Origin: Alphaproteobacteria bacterium
GTDB taxonomy: Bacteria; Pseudomonadota; Alphaproteobacteria; Ferrovibrionales; Ferrovibrionaceae
Length of the DNA: 64,000 nucleotides
Assembly (NCBI GenBank): GCA_026126215.1
Contig: JAHCJQ010000007.1
Location: forward strand, 1-64,000
Reading direction: 5' to 3'
Shown: positions 17,402 through 25,336 of the stretch, in pieces
Layout: each line of letters opens with the position of its first letter
Numbering within the stretch: position 1 is the first letter of the stretch
Notes under the pieces: model-generated
What the model saw: the letters and a program-made list of their open reading frames with translations, nothing else
Database searches by the model: none
What the model was told of the DNA's origin: nothing
Program-made: the position numbers and the translations under genes

Positions 17402-19552
17402 TTATCCCCTGGCGCGTTCGACGGAATTGATCGCCGGGTCCGCGCGCAACGCGGCGATGATGTTGCTCAGGTGCTTCACGTCCCGCACCTCGATATCCAC
17501 GATCATCTCGAAGAACTCAGGGGAACGGTTGGTGATCTTCAGGTTGGTGATATTGCCTAGGTTCTTGGCGATCACGGTGGAAAGTGCCGATAGCGAACCC
17601 GGCTCGTTGGTGACGACGACGCTGACGCGTCCGACATGGCGTTGATCGCCATCGCCGTCCTGGTCCCAGGCGACGTCGAGCCAGCGTTCCGGCGTGCTGG
17701 CGAACTGCTCCAGGGCCTCGCAGTCGATGGTGTGTATGGTGACACCCTTGCCGGTCGTGACGATGCCGACGATGCGGTCGCCGGGCAAGGGATGGCAGCA
17801 GCCGGCGAAATGCATGGCCATGCCGGGAATCAGGCCGCGGATCGGAATGCCGCCAGCCCCTTTCTGCTGCTGCCTGCCGCGCGCGCGCGCCAGCGGCACG
17901 ACCTTCTCGTCCTCCTCGCGCTTCTCGCCGGGATAGACCGCCTCCAGCACCTGCCGCCCGGTCAGCGTGCCATCACCGAGCGCGACGTAAAGATCTTCGG
18001 TCGTCTTGACCTTGAGCACCTTGAGCGCGGAACCGAGTGCCTTCTCCGTTACGCTGTGGCCCGCCTCGCGAAACGTCTTCTGCAGGATCGCCCGGCCGAG
18101 ATCGAGATACTGCTGGCGCTGCTGGTGGCGGATGAAGCGGTTGATGCAGGAGCGCGCCTTGCCGGTGACGACGAAATGCAGCCAGGTCGGCGATGGCGTC
18201 TGCGTCTTGGAGCGCAGCACCTCGACCTGGTCGCCGTTCTGCAGCGCGGTGCGCAGCGGCACCAGCCGGCCGTTCACCTTCGCGCCGACGCAGGTGTCGC
18301 CCACATCCGTGTGCACGGCATAGGCGAAGTCGACCGGCGTGGCGCCACGGGGCAGCGCGTGCAGGTCGCCCTTGGGCGAGAAGACGAAAACCTGGTCCTG
18401 AAACATGTTGAGCTTGGTATGTTCCAGGAACTCCTCGGGGTCGGACGCCTGCTCGAGGATTTCCAGCAGTTCCCGCAGCCAGCGGTACTGGACGCTGTCG
18501 CGCGTATCCGCCAGCGCTCCCTGTTTGTACCGCCAGTGCGCCGCGACGCCGAGTTCGGCCTGTTCATGCATCTCGCGGGTGCGGATCTGGATTTCGATGC
18601 GCTGCTGCTCCGGACCGATGACGCTGGTATGCAGGGAGCGGTAGCCATTGGGCTTCGGGGTCGAAATGAAATCCTTGAAACGGCCCGGAACCATAGGATA
18701 CGTCGCGTGCATGATGCCGAGCGCCCGGTAGCAGTCGCCCACATCGGCGACCACGACGCGAAAGGCCATGATGTCGGAAAGCTGCTCGAACGACACGTTC
18801 TTGCGCTGCATCTTGCGCCAGATTGAAAATGGCCGTTTCTGCCGTCCCGAAACCCAGGCCTCGACGCCCGCCTCGGCGAGCGTGCGCTTGAGCTGGTCGG
18901 TGATGCGCTCGATCAGGTTGCCACCCTTCTCGCGCAGGAACTTCAGACGGGCGGTGATCGAGGAGCGGGCGTCGGTATTGAGTTCGGCGAAGGCCAGGTC
19001 TTCCAGCTCGTCCTTAAGTTCCTGCATGCCGATCCGCTCGGCGAGCGGCGCATAGATCTCCATCGTCTCGGCCGCGATGCGCCGCCGCTTTTCCGGGTTC
19101 TTGATGAAATGCAAGGTGCGCATGTTGTGCAGGCGATCGGCCAGCTTGACCAGCAGCACCCGGATGTCGGTCGACATGGCCAGCAAGAGCTTGCGGAAAT
19201 TTTCCGCCTGCCTGGTGCGGTCCGACAGGTGCTCGAGCCGGGATAGCTTGGTTACGCCATCGACCAGCTTGGCGATCTGCGGCCCAAACAGGCGATCGAT
19301 ATCCTCGTAGCTGGCGACCGTGTCTTCGATCGTGTCGTGCAATAGCGCCGTCACGATGGTCGATGTATCCAGTTTCATGCCGGTCAGGATGCCGGCGACT
19401 TCGAGGGGATGCGAAAAATAGGGATCTCCGGAGGCCCGGGTCTGGGTGCCATGGGCCTTCATGGAGAAGACGTAGGCGCGGTTCAGCATGTCCTCGTCGG
19501 CATCTGGGTCGTAGGACAGGACCCGTTCGACGAGTTCGAACTGACGCATCAT
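17402..19552 (-). CDS. rsh: Bifunctional (p)ppGpp synthetase/hydrolase, RelA/SpoT family
   Basis: Makes and degrades the stringent-response alarmone (p)ppGpp; alphaproteobacteria normally carry one such bifunctional enzyme. 716 residues. The HD hydrolase domain is intact (His48, His72-Asp73 in TALLHDTIEDT, Glu77-Asp78). The synthetase domain (about 230-350) includes FKDFISTPKPNGYRSLHTSV and IQIRTREMHEQAELG. A TGS domain (about 385-450, VFSPKGDLHALPRGATPVDF) and a C-terminal ACT domain (about 640-716) follow. rpoZ, which encodes a subunit contributing to the ppGpp site on RNA polymerase, lies 96 bases upstream. Confidence 0.96.
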   Translation of the reverse strand: MMRQFELVERVLSYDPDADEDMLNRAYVFSMKAHGTQTRASGDPYFSHPLEVAGILTGMKLDTSTIVTALLHDTIEDTVASYEDIDRLFGPQIAKLVDGVTKLSRLEHLSDRTRQAENFRKLLLAMSTDIRVLLVKLADRLHNMRTLHFIKNPEKRRRIAAETMEIYAPLAERIGMQELKDELEDLAFAELNTDARSSITARLKFLREKGGNLIERITDQLKRTLAEAGVEAWVSGRQKRPFSIWRKMQRKNVSFEQLSDIMAFRVVVADVGDCYRALGIMHATYPMVPGRFKDFISTPKPNGYRSLHTSVIGPEQQRIEIQIRTREMHEQAELGVAAHWRYKQGALADTRDSVQYRWLRELLEILEQASDPEEFLEHTKLNMFQDQVFVFSPKGDLHALPRGATPVDFAYAVHTDVGDTCVGAKVNGRLVPLRTALQNGDQVEVLRSKTQTPSPTWLHFVVTGKARSCINRFIRHQQRQQYLDLGRAILQKTFREAGHSVTEKALGSALKVLKVKTTEDLYVALGDGTLTGRQVLEAVYPGEKREEDEKVVPLARARGRQQQKGAGGIPIRGLIPGMAMHFAGCCHPLPGDRIVGIVTTGKGVTIHTIDCEALEQFASTPERWLDVAWDQDGDGDQRHVGRVSVVVTNEPGSLSALSTVIAKNLGNITNLKITNRSPEFFEMIVDIEVRDVKHLSNIIAALRADPAINSVERARG

Positions 19553-19563
19553 CGTTTCAGGAA

Positions 19564-19583
19564 GCGGCCCGTTGCCGGGCCGC
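19564..19583 (-). other. GC-rich hairpin between rpoZ and rsh
   Basis: GCGGCCCG and CGGGCCGC form a perfect 8-base stem around TTGC in the 96-base gap between rpoZ and rsh. No T-run follows on the reverse strand; it could be an attenuator, a processing signal or a stabiliser that sets different levels of the two proteins. Confidence 0.3.
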
Positions 19584-19648
19584 GCCTCGCACTAACGGAC
19601 GGAAGCGGCCGATTCGGCGCCGGAGCCAGGTCCGCGCCGGATGCGGTG

Positions 19649-20041
19649 TCAGACCTCGTCGCCATCCGCGGCGGCGTCGCCGTCGCCCTCTTCCGCCTCG
19701 TCCGCGCCGGTGACCGACATCCCCTCGCGCATCTTGGTCTCGCCCTGCTGCACTGCCGCCCATTCGCTGGAGGTCATCAGCATGGCCATGTTGTCCTCGA
19801 CCGGCTCGTCCACCTCGACATGCTTCTGCAGACCGGACACGAGCCCCTGGCGAAGCTGGTCGAGATCGATGGTGCCATCGGCGATTTCGCGCAGCGCCAC
19901 GACCGGGTTCTTGTCGTTGTCACGATCGACCGTGAGCGGGCCGCCCGAAGAAATGGCGCGGGCCCGCTGCGCGGCGAGCGCCACCAACTCGAAGCGATTG
20001 GGAATCTTCAGGACACAGTCTTCAACGGTTACGCGGGCCAT
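19649..20041 (-). CDS. rpoZ: RNA polymerase omega subunit
   Basis: Small RNA polymerase subunit that promotes assembly and forms part of a ppGpp site. 130 residues from the ATG at 20041, which has GGGAG upstream. Conserved [20 protein letters not shown] and [16 protein letters not shown]. The C-terminal tail is long and very acidic ([17 protein letters not shown]), as in several alphaproteobacterial omegas. rsh follows on the same strand. Confidence 0.95.
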   Translation of the reverse strand: MARVTVEDCVLKIPNRFELVALAAQRARAISSGGPLTVDRDNDKNPVVALREIADGTIDLDQLRQGLVSGLQKHVEVDEPVEDNMAMLMTSSEWAAVQQGETKMREGMSVTGADEAEEGDGDAAADGDEV

Positions 20042-20167
20042 CGGCGAGAACTCCCGGCGGAGATGGGGGGAAGAAAGCTTTCGTAAGGATACAGAACTAA
20101 TGGCCAATTGGCTGATTTGCAAGGTTTTCATCGAAATTGCCGGTCTGCTCACCGGTAGGCGTGCCAT

Positions 20168-20701
20168 CTATTCCGTGCATGGCTCGATGGCGTCCTCGGG
20201 GTCGAGGGCCGCCAGATGCTCCCGTGCCGGCCGTCCGGACAGCGGATGGCGCCAGTCGGCCGCGATGTCGCAGAGCGGCTTCAGGACGAAACCCCGCTCC
20301 AGCATGCGCGGGTGCGGCAGGATCGGCGCCGGCCCCTCCGCGCTCCGCACCAGCGCCCCCTGCGCGAGGAGGTCGAGATCCACGGTGCGGGGCGCATTGC
20401 GTTCGCCCCGGGCACGGCCGAGGTCGAGCTCAACCCGATGGAGAAGAGCCAGCAGCCGTTCCGGATCGAGCGCCGTGCGCAGCAGCGCGACGCCATTCAC
20501 AAAATCGGGCTGGCCGGAGGGTGGGACCGGCGCACTGCGATACCAGCGCGACCTTGCCAGCATCTGGCAACCGGCCGCTTCGAGCCTCCGCAGGGCCTCT
20601 TCCAGCGTATTGCGGGGCGGACCGAAGCGCGGATGCGGCAGGTTGCCGCCGAGGGCGATGAGCGCCATGTCCGGAAGCAGCTTGTCAGGCGCGCTGGACA
20701 T
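20168..20701 (-). CDS. folK: 2-amino-4-hydroxy-6-hydroxymethyldihydropteridine pyrophosphokinase
   Basis: Pyrophosphorylates hydroxymethyldihydropterin in folate synthesis. 177 residues. The HPPK signature is clear: GGNLP near 19, RSRWYRSAPV, QPDFVNGVALL, ERNAPRTVDLDLL with the two magnesium-binding Asp residues, and LPHPRMLERGFVL. It is the first gene of the reverse-strand block, 126 bases ahead of rpoZ and divergent from the NYN gene 72 bases away. folB and folP are not adjacent. Confidence 0.93.
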   Translation of the reverse strand: MSSAPDKLLPDMALIALGGNLPHPRFGPPRNTLEEALRRLEAAGCQMLARSRWYRSAPVPPSGQPDFVNGVALLRTALDPERLLALLHRVELDLGRARGERNAPRTVDLDLLAQGALVRSAEGPAPILPHPRMLERGFVLKPLCDIAADWRHPLSGRPAREHLAALDPEDAIEPCTE

Positions 20702-20773
20702 GGTATGTCACGGTCGTTTTCCGGGAAGCGAGTCGTTCGGGCAAATTGCTAATCGTAAAAAGGGATAATTGAT

Positions 20774-21460
20774 ATGGCATTTTTCTATCCTGCCGAGAGA
20801 ATCGGAATCTTCATTGATGGCGCCAACCTGTATTCTGCGGCCCGCGCCCTCGGATTTGAGATCGACTACAAGCGCCTGCTGGAGGAATTTGCCGCCAAGG
20901 GGCGACTGATCCGCGCTTTTTATTATACGGCCCTCATGGAGAGCGAGGAATATTCGCCGCTGCGTCCGCTGATCGATTGGCTGGACTACAACGGCTACAC
21001 CATGGTGACCAAGCCGGCGAAGGAATTCACAGATGCCAGCGGCCGGCGCAAGGTCAAGGGCAACATGGATATCGAGCTGGCCATCGACCTGATGGAGATG
21101 GCGGCGCATCTCGACCATGTGGTTCTCTTCTCCGGCGACGGCGACTTCCGCCGCCTGGTCGAGGCGGTACAGCGCAAGGGCGTGCGCGTGAGCGTCGTCT
21201 CCACCACCCGTTCCCAGCCGCCGATGGTCGCTGACGAACTGCGCAGACAGGCCGATAATTTTATTGAACTACAAACACTTGCACCGCGTATTGCACGCGA
21301 TCCGTCAACTCGGGAGAACGCCGCACAGCATCGCCAGCAGGCCCAGTCGGCGCAACAGCAGCAGCAGTCGCATGTGGTGGAATTCGACCTGGATGAGATC
21401 GACACGGCGAACTACACCACGCCGCCGCCAGGTCCGCGTCCGCCTCGGCGCGGCTACTGA
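20774..21460 (+). CDS. NYN domain protein, LabA/DUF88-like
   Basis: 228 residues with an N-terminal PIN-like NYN nuclease fold (about 8-165). Acidic residues expected at the metal site are present: Asp15 in IGIFIDGANLY, Asp in KGNMDIELAIDLM and the pair in LFSGDGDFRRL. Proteins of this family are predicted or shown RNases in other bacteria. A Gln-rich stretch (about 185-200, AQQQQQ) and a Pro-rich end GPRPPRRGY form a disordered tail. It is divergent from folK and 20 bases ahead of the UDG gene. Confidence 0.85.
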   Translation: MAFFYPAERIGIFIDGANLYSAARALGFEIDYKRLLEEFAAKGRLIRAFYYTALMESEEYSPLRPLIDWLDYNGYTMVTKPAKEFTDASGRRKVKGNMDIELAIDLMEMAAHLDHVVLFSGDGDFRRLVEAVQRKGVRVSVVSTTRSQPPMVADELRRQADNFIELQTLAPRIARDPSTRENAAQHRQQAQSAQQQQQSHVVEFDLDEIDTANYTTPPPGPRPPRRGY

Positions 21461-21480
21461 AACGACGGGGCGGATTTCCC

Positions 21481-22119
21481 GTGAAGCGGCCGGAGTCCGA
21501 CTGCCCGCTCTGCCCGCGGCTGGCATCCTTCCGGGCCGAGAACCGCCGCCGCTTCCCGGACTTCCACAATGCACCCGTGCCCTCGTTCGGGCCGGCGGAC
21601 GCGCGCCTCCTGGTGCTTGGCCTCGCCCCGGGACTCAAGGGGGCAAACCGCACCGGGCGGCCGTTCACCGGCGACTATGCCGGCGACCTGCTCTACTCCA
21701 CCCTGCTGAAGTTTGGTTTTGCCCAAGGGAGTTTCGCGGCGCGCCCCGATGATGGCCTTCGGCTCGTCGATTGCCGGGTCAGCAATGCCGTGCGCTGCGT
21801 GCCGCCGGGCAACAAGCCGGAGACGGCGGAAATCGCCGCCTGCAACGAATTCCTGAAAGACGAGATCGCCGGACTGCCGAAACTTCGCGCGGTCTTCGCG
21901 CTGGGCTCGATCGCCCATCAAGCCCTGCTGCGGGCCTGTGGCTTGCGGACTTCCCGCTTTCCCTTTGCCCACGGCGCCCGCCACGAGCTGCCGGGCGGAC
22001 TGGTGCTGATCGACAGCTATCACTGCTCCCGGCTGAACACCAACACCGGCCGCCTCACCGAAAGCATGTTCCACGACGCCTTCGGCCGCGCCGCCGAAGC
22101 GACCACAGCTCAGCCGTAA
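21481..22119 (+). CDS. Uracil-DNA glycosylase, family 5 (UdgB-like)
   Basis: Removes uracil and other deaminated bases from DNA. 212 residues, GTG start at 21481. Motif A is GLAPGLKGANRTGRPFTGD (47-65) and motif B includes SRLNTNTGRLT near the C-terminus, both as in type V enzymes. Cys8, Cys11, Cys106 and Cys121 fit the iron-sulfur ligands of the type IV/V group. It is 20 bases after the NYN gene, and its last 10 bases overlap tail to tail with the sulfite-oxidase-like gene. Confidence 0.9.
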   Translation: MKRPESDCPLCPRLASFRAENRRRFPDFHNAPVPSFGPADARLLVLGLAPGLKGANRTGRPFTGDYAGDLLYSTLLKFGFAQGSFAARPDDGLRLVDCRVSNAVRCVPPGNKPETAEIAACNEFLKDEIAGLPKLRAVFALGSIAHQALLRACGLRTSRFPFAHGARHELPGGLVLIDSYHCSRLNTNTGRLTESMFHDAFGRAAEATTAQP

Positions 22120-22772
22120 CGCTCTTCCTTCCAGGGGTCGCCGGTATTGTGGTAGCCGCGCACTTCCCAGAAGCCGGGCTTGTCGGCGCTGCTGAACTCG
22201 ATCCGCCTTACCCATTTGGCGGATTTCCAGAAATAGTACTGCGGCATGACGATCCGCACCGGCGCGCCATGCTGACGGGTCAGCGGGCGCCCTTCCCAGG
22301 AATGGGCCAGCAGGACATCTGGCGCCGAGAACATCTCCAGCGTGACGTTGGTGGTATAGCCGTCATGGGAATGAAAGATGACGTGCTTCGCCTCCGGCAG
22401 CGGCTTCACCAGATCCAGCAGATGGCGTGCGCTGACCCCCTGCCAGCGATTGTCATAACGCGACCAGGCGGTGACGCAGTGAATGTCGGAAACGGACTCG
22501 ACTTGCGGCGCCGCCATGAAGGCGCGCCAGTCCCAGTTCAGCGGATTGGCGACCGCACCGTCCACGGCGAGTTGCCAGTCCGCTGGCGCCACGTGCGGCT
22601 GGATGCCGAGATCGAGCACCGGCCAGTCACGCACCAGCCGCTGGCCGGGCGGCAGGCGTTCCGCCCCGGCGCGCTCGCCGGTGAGAAGGCGCCCTTCCCG
22701 CGCCCACTTCTCCTTGGAGGCGACCAGTTTCTCCCGGATCTGTCCCAGAATACCAGGCTTGTCCTCGCTCAT
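22110..22772 (-). CDS. Sulfite-oxidase-like molybdopterin oxidoreductase
   Basis: 220-residue soluble protein with a sulfite-oxidase-type molybdopterin domain. The molybdenum-binding cysteine is Cys99 in SDIHCVTAWSRYDNRW; HSHDGYTTN, LLAHSWEGRPL and GAPVRIVMPQYYFWKSAKW are typical of this small single-domain group. No signal peptide and no haem domain are visible, so it is probably cytoplasmic. The physiological substrate of this subgroup is not known. Confidence 0.88.
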   Translation of the reverse strand: MSEDKPGILGQIREKLVASKEKWAREGRLLTGERAGAERLPPGQRLVRDWPVLDLGIQPHVAPADWQLAVDGAVANPLNWDWRAFMAAPQVESVSDIHCVTAWSRYDNRWQGVSARHLLDLVKPLPEAKHVIFHSHDGYTTNVTLEMFSAPDVLLAHSWEGRPLTRQHGAPVRIVMPQYYFWKSAKWVRRIEFSSADKPGFWEVRGYHNTGDPWKEERYG

Positions 22773-22806
22773 GCACCCTCGCTTCGGATGGTAGGCGCCG
22801 GCGCGG

Positions 22807-23274
22807 CTAGCCGCGATCGCGCATCACCCGTTCCTTTTGCCGCTTCCAATCCCGATCCTTCTCCGAGGCACGCTTGTCGTACTGCTTCTTGCCGCGTGCC
22901 AACGCCAGTTCGACCTTCGCCATGCCCCGCTCATTGAAATAGATCGAGAGTGGCACGAGGGTAACCCCGCCCTTGTGCACGGTGCCAATCAACTTTCCTA
23001 TCTCGCGCTTGCGCAGCAGCAGCTTGCGCGGCCGGCGGGTCTCGTGGTTGAAGCGGTTGCCCCCCGAATACTCGGGGATATAGGCATTGAGCAGATACAA
23101 CTCGCCGGCCTGGGGCGCGGCATAGGCGTCCTGGATGTTGGCGCGGCCGTTGCGCAGGCTCTTCACCTCGGTCCCGACCAGCACGATGCCGGCCTCGACC
23201 GTGTCGTCGATGAAATAGTTATGCCGGGCTTTCCGGTTGTCCGCCGCGATCCGCCGGGTCTGGGGTGCCGCCAT
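22807..23274 (-). CDS. smpB: SsrA-binding protein SmpB
   Basis: Partner of tmRNA in rescuing stalled ribosomes. 155 residues. Conserved [59 protein letters not shown] and the basic C-terminal tail [19 protein letters not shown] that enters the decoding site. The start immediately follows the dapA stop with no gap; the dapA-smpB pairing is common in alphaproteobacteria. tmRNA itself was not seen in the window. Confidence 0.97.
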   Translation of the reverse strand: MAAPQTRRIAADNRKARHNYFIDDTVEAGIVLVGTEVKSLRNGRANIQDAYAAPQAGELYLLNAYIPEYSGGNRFNHETRRPRKLLLRKREIGKLIGTVHKGGVTLVPLSIYFNERGMAKVELALARGKKQYDKRASEKDRDWKRQKERVMRDRG

Positions 23275-24150
23275 CTAATTCAGGAGGCCGGCAGACTTCA
23301 TGGCGTCCTGCACCCGCTGCCGGCTGCTCTCGGCGATCTCGGTCAGCGGCAGCCGCGTATCGGCGGTGCAGCGTCCGAGCAGGCTCGCCGCATACTTGAC
23401 CGGACCCGGGCTCGATTCGCAGAAGAGTGCCTCGTGCAACGGCTGCAGGCGGTCGTGGCGTTCGCGCGCCGCGGCGAAATTGCCGGCCAGGGCCAGTTCC
23501 TGCATTTCCGAGAGCTGCCGGGGTGCAACGTTGGCCGTGACCGAGATGCAGCCGACCGCCCCGTGCGCCATCTGGCCGAGCGCCAGGGCATCGTCGCCGG
23601 AGAGCTGGCAGAACTTCTCGCCACAGGCAAGGCGCTGACGGGTGATGCGGGAGATATCGCCGGTCGCATCCTTGACGCCGATCACGTTCGGCAGCGCGGC
23701 CAGCCGGGCCATGGTCTCCACCGACATGTCGATGACGCAGCGCGGCGGGATGTTGTAGATCACGATCGGCAGGTCGACGGCGTCGTGGATCGCCTTGTAA
23801 TGGGCATAGAGGCCGGCCTGGGTCGGCTTGTTGTAATAGGGCGTCACCACCAGCGCGGCCTGGGCGCCCGCCTTCTTGGCATGGCGCGTCAGTTCGATCG
23901 CCTCGTCGGTCGAATTGGAACCGGTGCCGGCGATGACCGGCCGCCGGCCGGCCGCCGCCTCGATGCAGAGTTCCACCACGCGCTTGTGCTCCGCATGGCT
24001 CATCGTCGGCGACTCGCCGGTCGTCCCGCAGGGGACGAGGCCGTGCGTGCCTTCCGCTACCTGCCATTCCACAAGGGATTGAAAAGCCTTCTCGTCCACC
24101 TTCCCGTCGCGAAACGGCGTGATCAGCGCAACGATGGAACCGCGGAACAT
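23275..24150 (-). CDS. dapA: 4-hydroxy-tetrahydrodipicolinate synthase
   Basis: First committed enzyme of lysine and diaminopimelate synthesis; condenses pyruvate with aspartate semialdehyde. 291 residues from the ATG at 24150. Catalytic residues are in place: Thr43-Thr44 in CGTTGESPT, Tyr132 in VIYNIPPR, Arg137 and the Schiff-base Lys160 in [11 protein letters not shown]. An in-frame ATG nine codons upstream is unlikely, because [13 protein letters not shown] is the usual family N-terminus. smpB follows directly. Confidence 0.96.
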   Translation of the reverse strand: MFRGSIVALITPFRDGKVDEKAFQSLVEWQVAEGTHGLVPCGTTGESPTMSHAEHKRVVELCIEAAAGRRPVIAGTGSNSTDEAIELTRHAKKAGAQAALVVTPYYNKPTQAGLYAHYKAIHDAVDLPIVIYNIPPRCVIDMSVETMARLAALPNVIGVKDATGDISRITRQRLACGEKFCQLSGDDALALGQMAHGAVGCISVTANVAPRQLSEMQELALAGNFAAARERHDRLQPLHEALFCESSPGPVKYAASLLGRCTADTRLPLTEIAESSRQRVQDAMKSAGLLN

Positions 24151-24245
24151 GCAAACCCTCCCTGGGGCAGAGGCCAACCGAACCCGGCGAAATTAGCGCA
24201 AGCCACGGGAATAGCAACCGCCAGAGCGGTAGCGCGCGGCGCCAT

Positions 24246-25208
24246 TCAGGGCGTGCGCACGAGCTTCACGGTCTGATGTTCCAGATTGTCCTGCAGCGAC
24301 ACCCGCCGCTCATATTCGACCGACTGGGCGAAGCCGGTCCCGGTGGCGATCTCGGCGATGCCCTGATCGGTCACGTCAAGGGTGGGCAGGCGGGCATTTT
24401 CCGGCAGTTCCTTGCCCGATTGGCGCAGCACGCCCTCGGCCATGCGGCGGACGGCCTCGGCGGCAGCCGAGGGGTCGAGTTCCTGGGACCACTTCATCCG
24501 GGCGAGGCCGGTGGATGGTTCGTGGGAAAGCAGCGTGATGGTGAGCACCGCCGGAATCGGCTCACGGTCGAAGGGCGTGCGCACGGCAAGTTTCTGCACT
24601 TCCGGCTTACCGCCCTGCAGCGTGCGGCCGAACGGATAGAGATAGACCATCGCCTCGCGTAACGCCGTCTGTTCGAGGGCCTGCCGCGTGGCAAACAGCC
24701 GGCTCACGCCGTCGCGCAGGCGATTGCGCTGGGCCTCGTCCTGCACCGTTTCGAGCACCACGGACAGCGCCCGTTCAAGTTGCGCCTTCGCCTGTTCATA
24801 GTTGCGGAGCTGGCGGAAGCGACCGGACCCGTCGAGCTGGATTTCAAATGGAACACCCTGCGCCAGATCGATCATCTGCTGCGACACCGGGTCCACCATC
24901 TCGGTCGTGCTCAGGATCCGCGTGCCGCCCGCCATCCAGCGAATGACATAGCCATCGCTTCTCGCCTCGAGCACGGTGATAGTGATCGGCGTCTCGCTCG
25001 ACCCGTCCACTCGCGGCTGGTTGGGCCGTTCCCGCTTCAGGGTCTTGGTGAGGGTCAGGTTGATCGTATCCCCGGCCTTGACGTTCGGCCGCACGGTGAT
25101 GGTCTGCGCCTCGGCGGCAAGCGCCAGCATCCAGAAGGCGAGCATCGCCGCGAGCAGTACCGTACCGCGCCGGGCCGGGCCTCCGAGCATGCCGTGGTTT
25201 TTCATCAT
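24246..25208 (-). CDS. Secreted protein of unknown function
   Basis: Not recognised. About 320 residues from the ATG at 25208. The N-terminus has a clear signal peptide (GTVLLAAMLAFWMLALAAEA, cut near residue 34). The mature part begins with a beta-rich segment (TITVRPNVKAGDTINLTLTK) and contains a helix-rich middle (about 140-190). Its style, a signal peptide followed by a module describing effects of heat-like GDTINL and SDGYVIRW strands, suggests a periplasmic protein, but no catalytic motif is visible. It is divergent from the lytic transglycosylase gene. Confidence 0.65.
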   Translation of the reverse strand: MMKNHGMLGGPARRGTVLLAAMLAFWMLALAAEAQTITVRPNVKAGDTINLTLTKTLKRERPNQPRVDGSSETPITITVLEARSDGYVIRWMAGGTRILSTTEMVDPVSQQMIDLAQGVPFEIQLDGSGRFRQLRNYEQAKAQLERALSVVLETVQDEAQRNRLRDGVSRLFATRQALEQTALREAMVYLYPFGRTLQGGKPEVQKLAVRTPFDREPIPAVLTITLLSHEPSTGLARMKWSQELDPSAAAEAVRRMAEGVLRQSGKELPENARLPTLDVTDQGIAEIATGTGFAQSVEYERRVSLQDNLEHQTVKLVRTP

Positions 25209-25336
25209 ATTGCCCCCGGGGCTATACGCCGCAACTGGCAGTATTATTGTCGAAGTTGGCCATAAAGCCGAAAGGGAAAATTCGGCTGTCCCAGGATGTA
25301 ACCCCACATTAAGCACGTTGAACGAGAATTGGCTGG

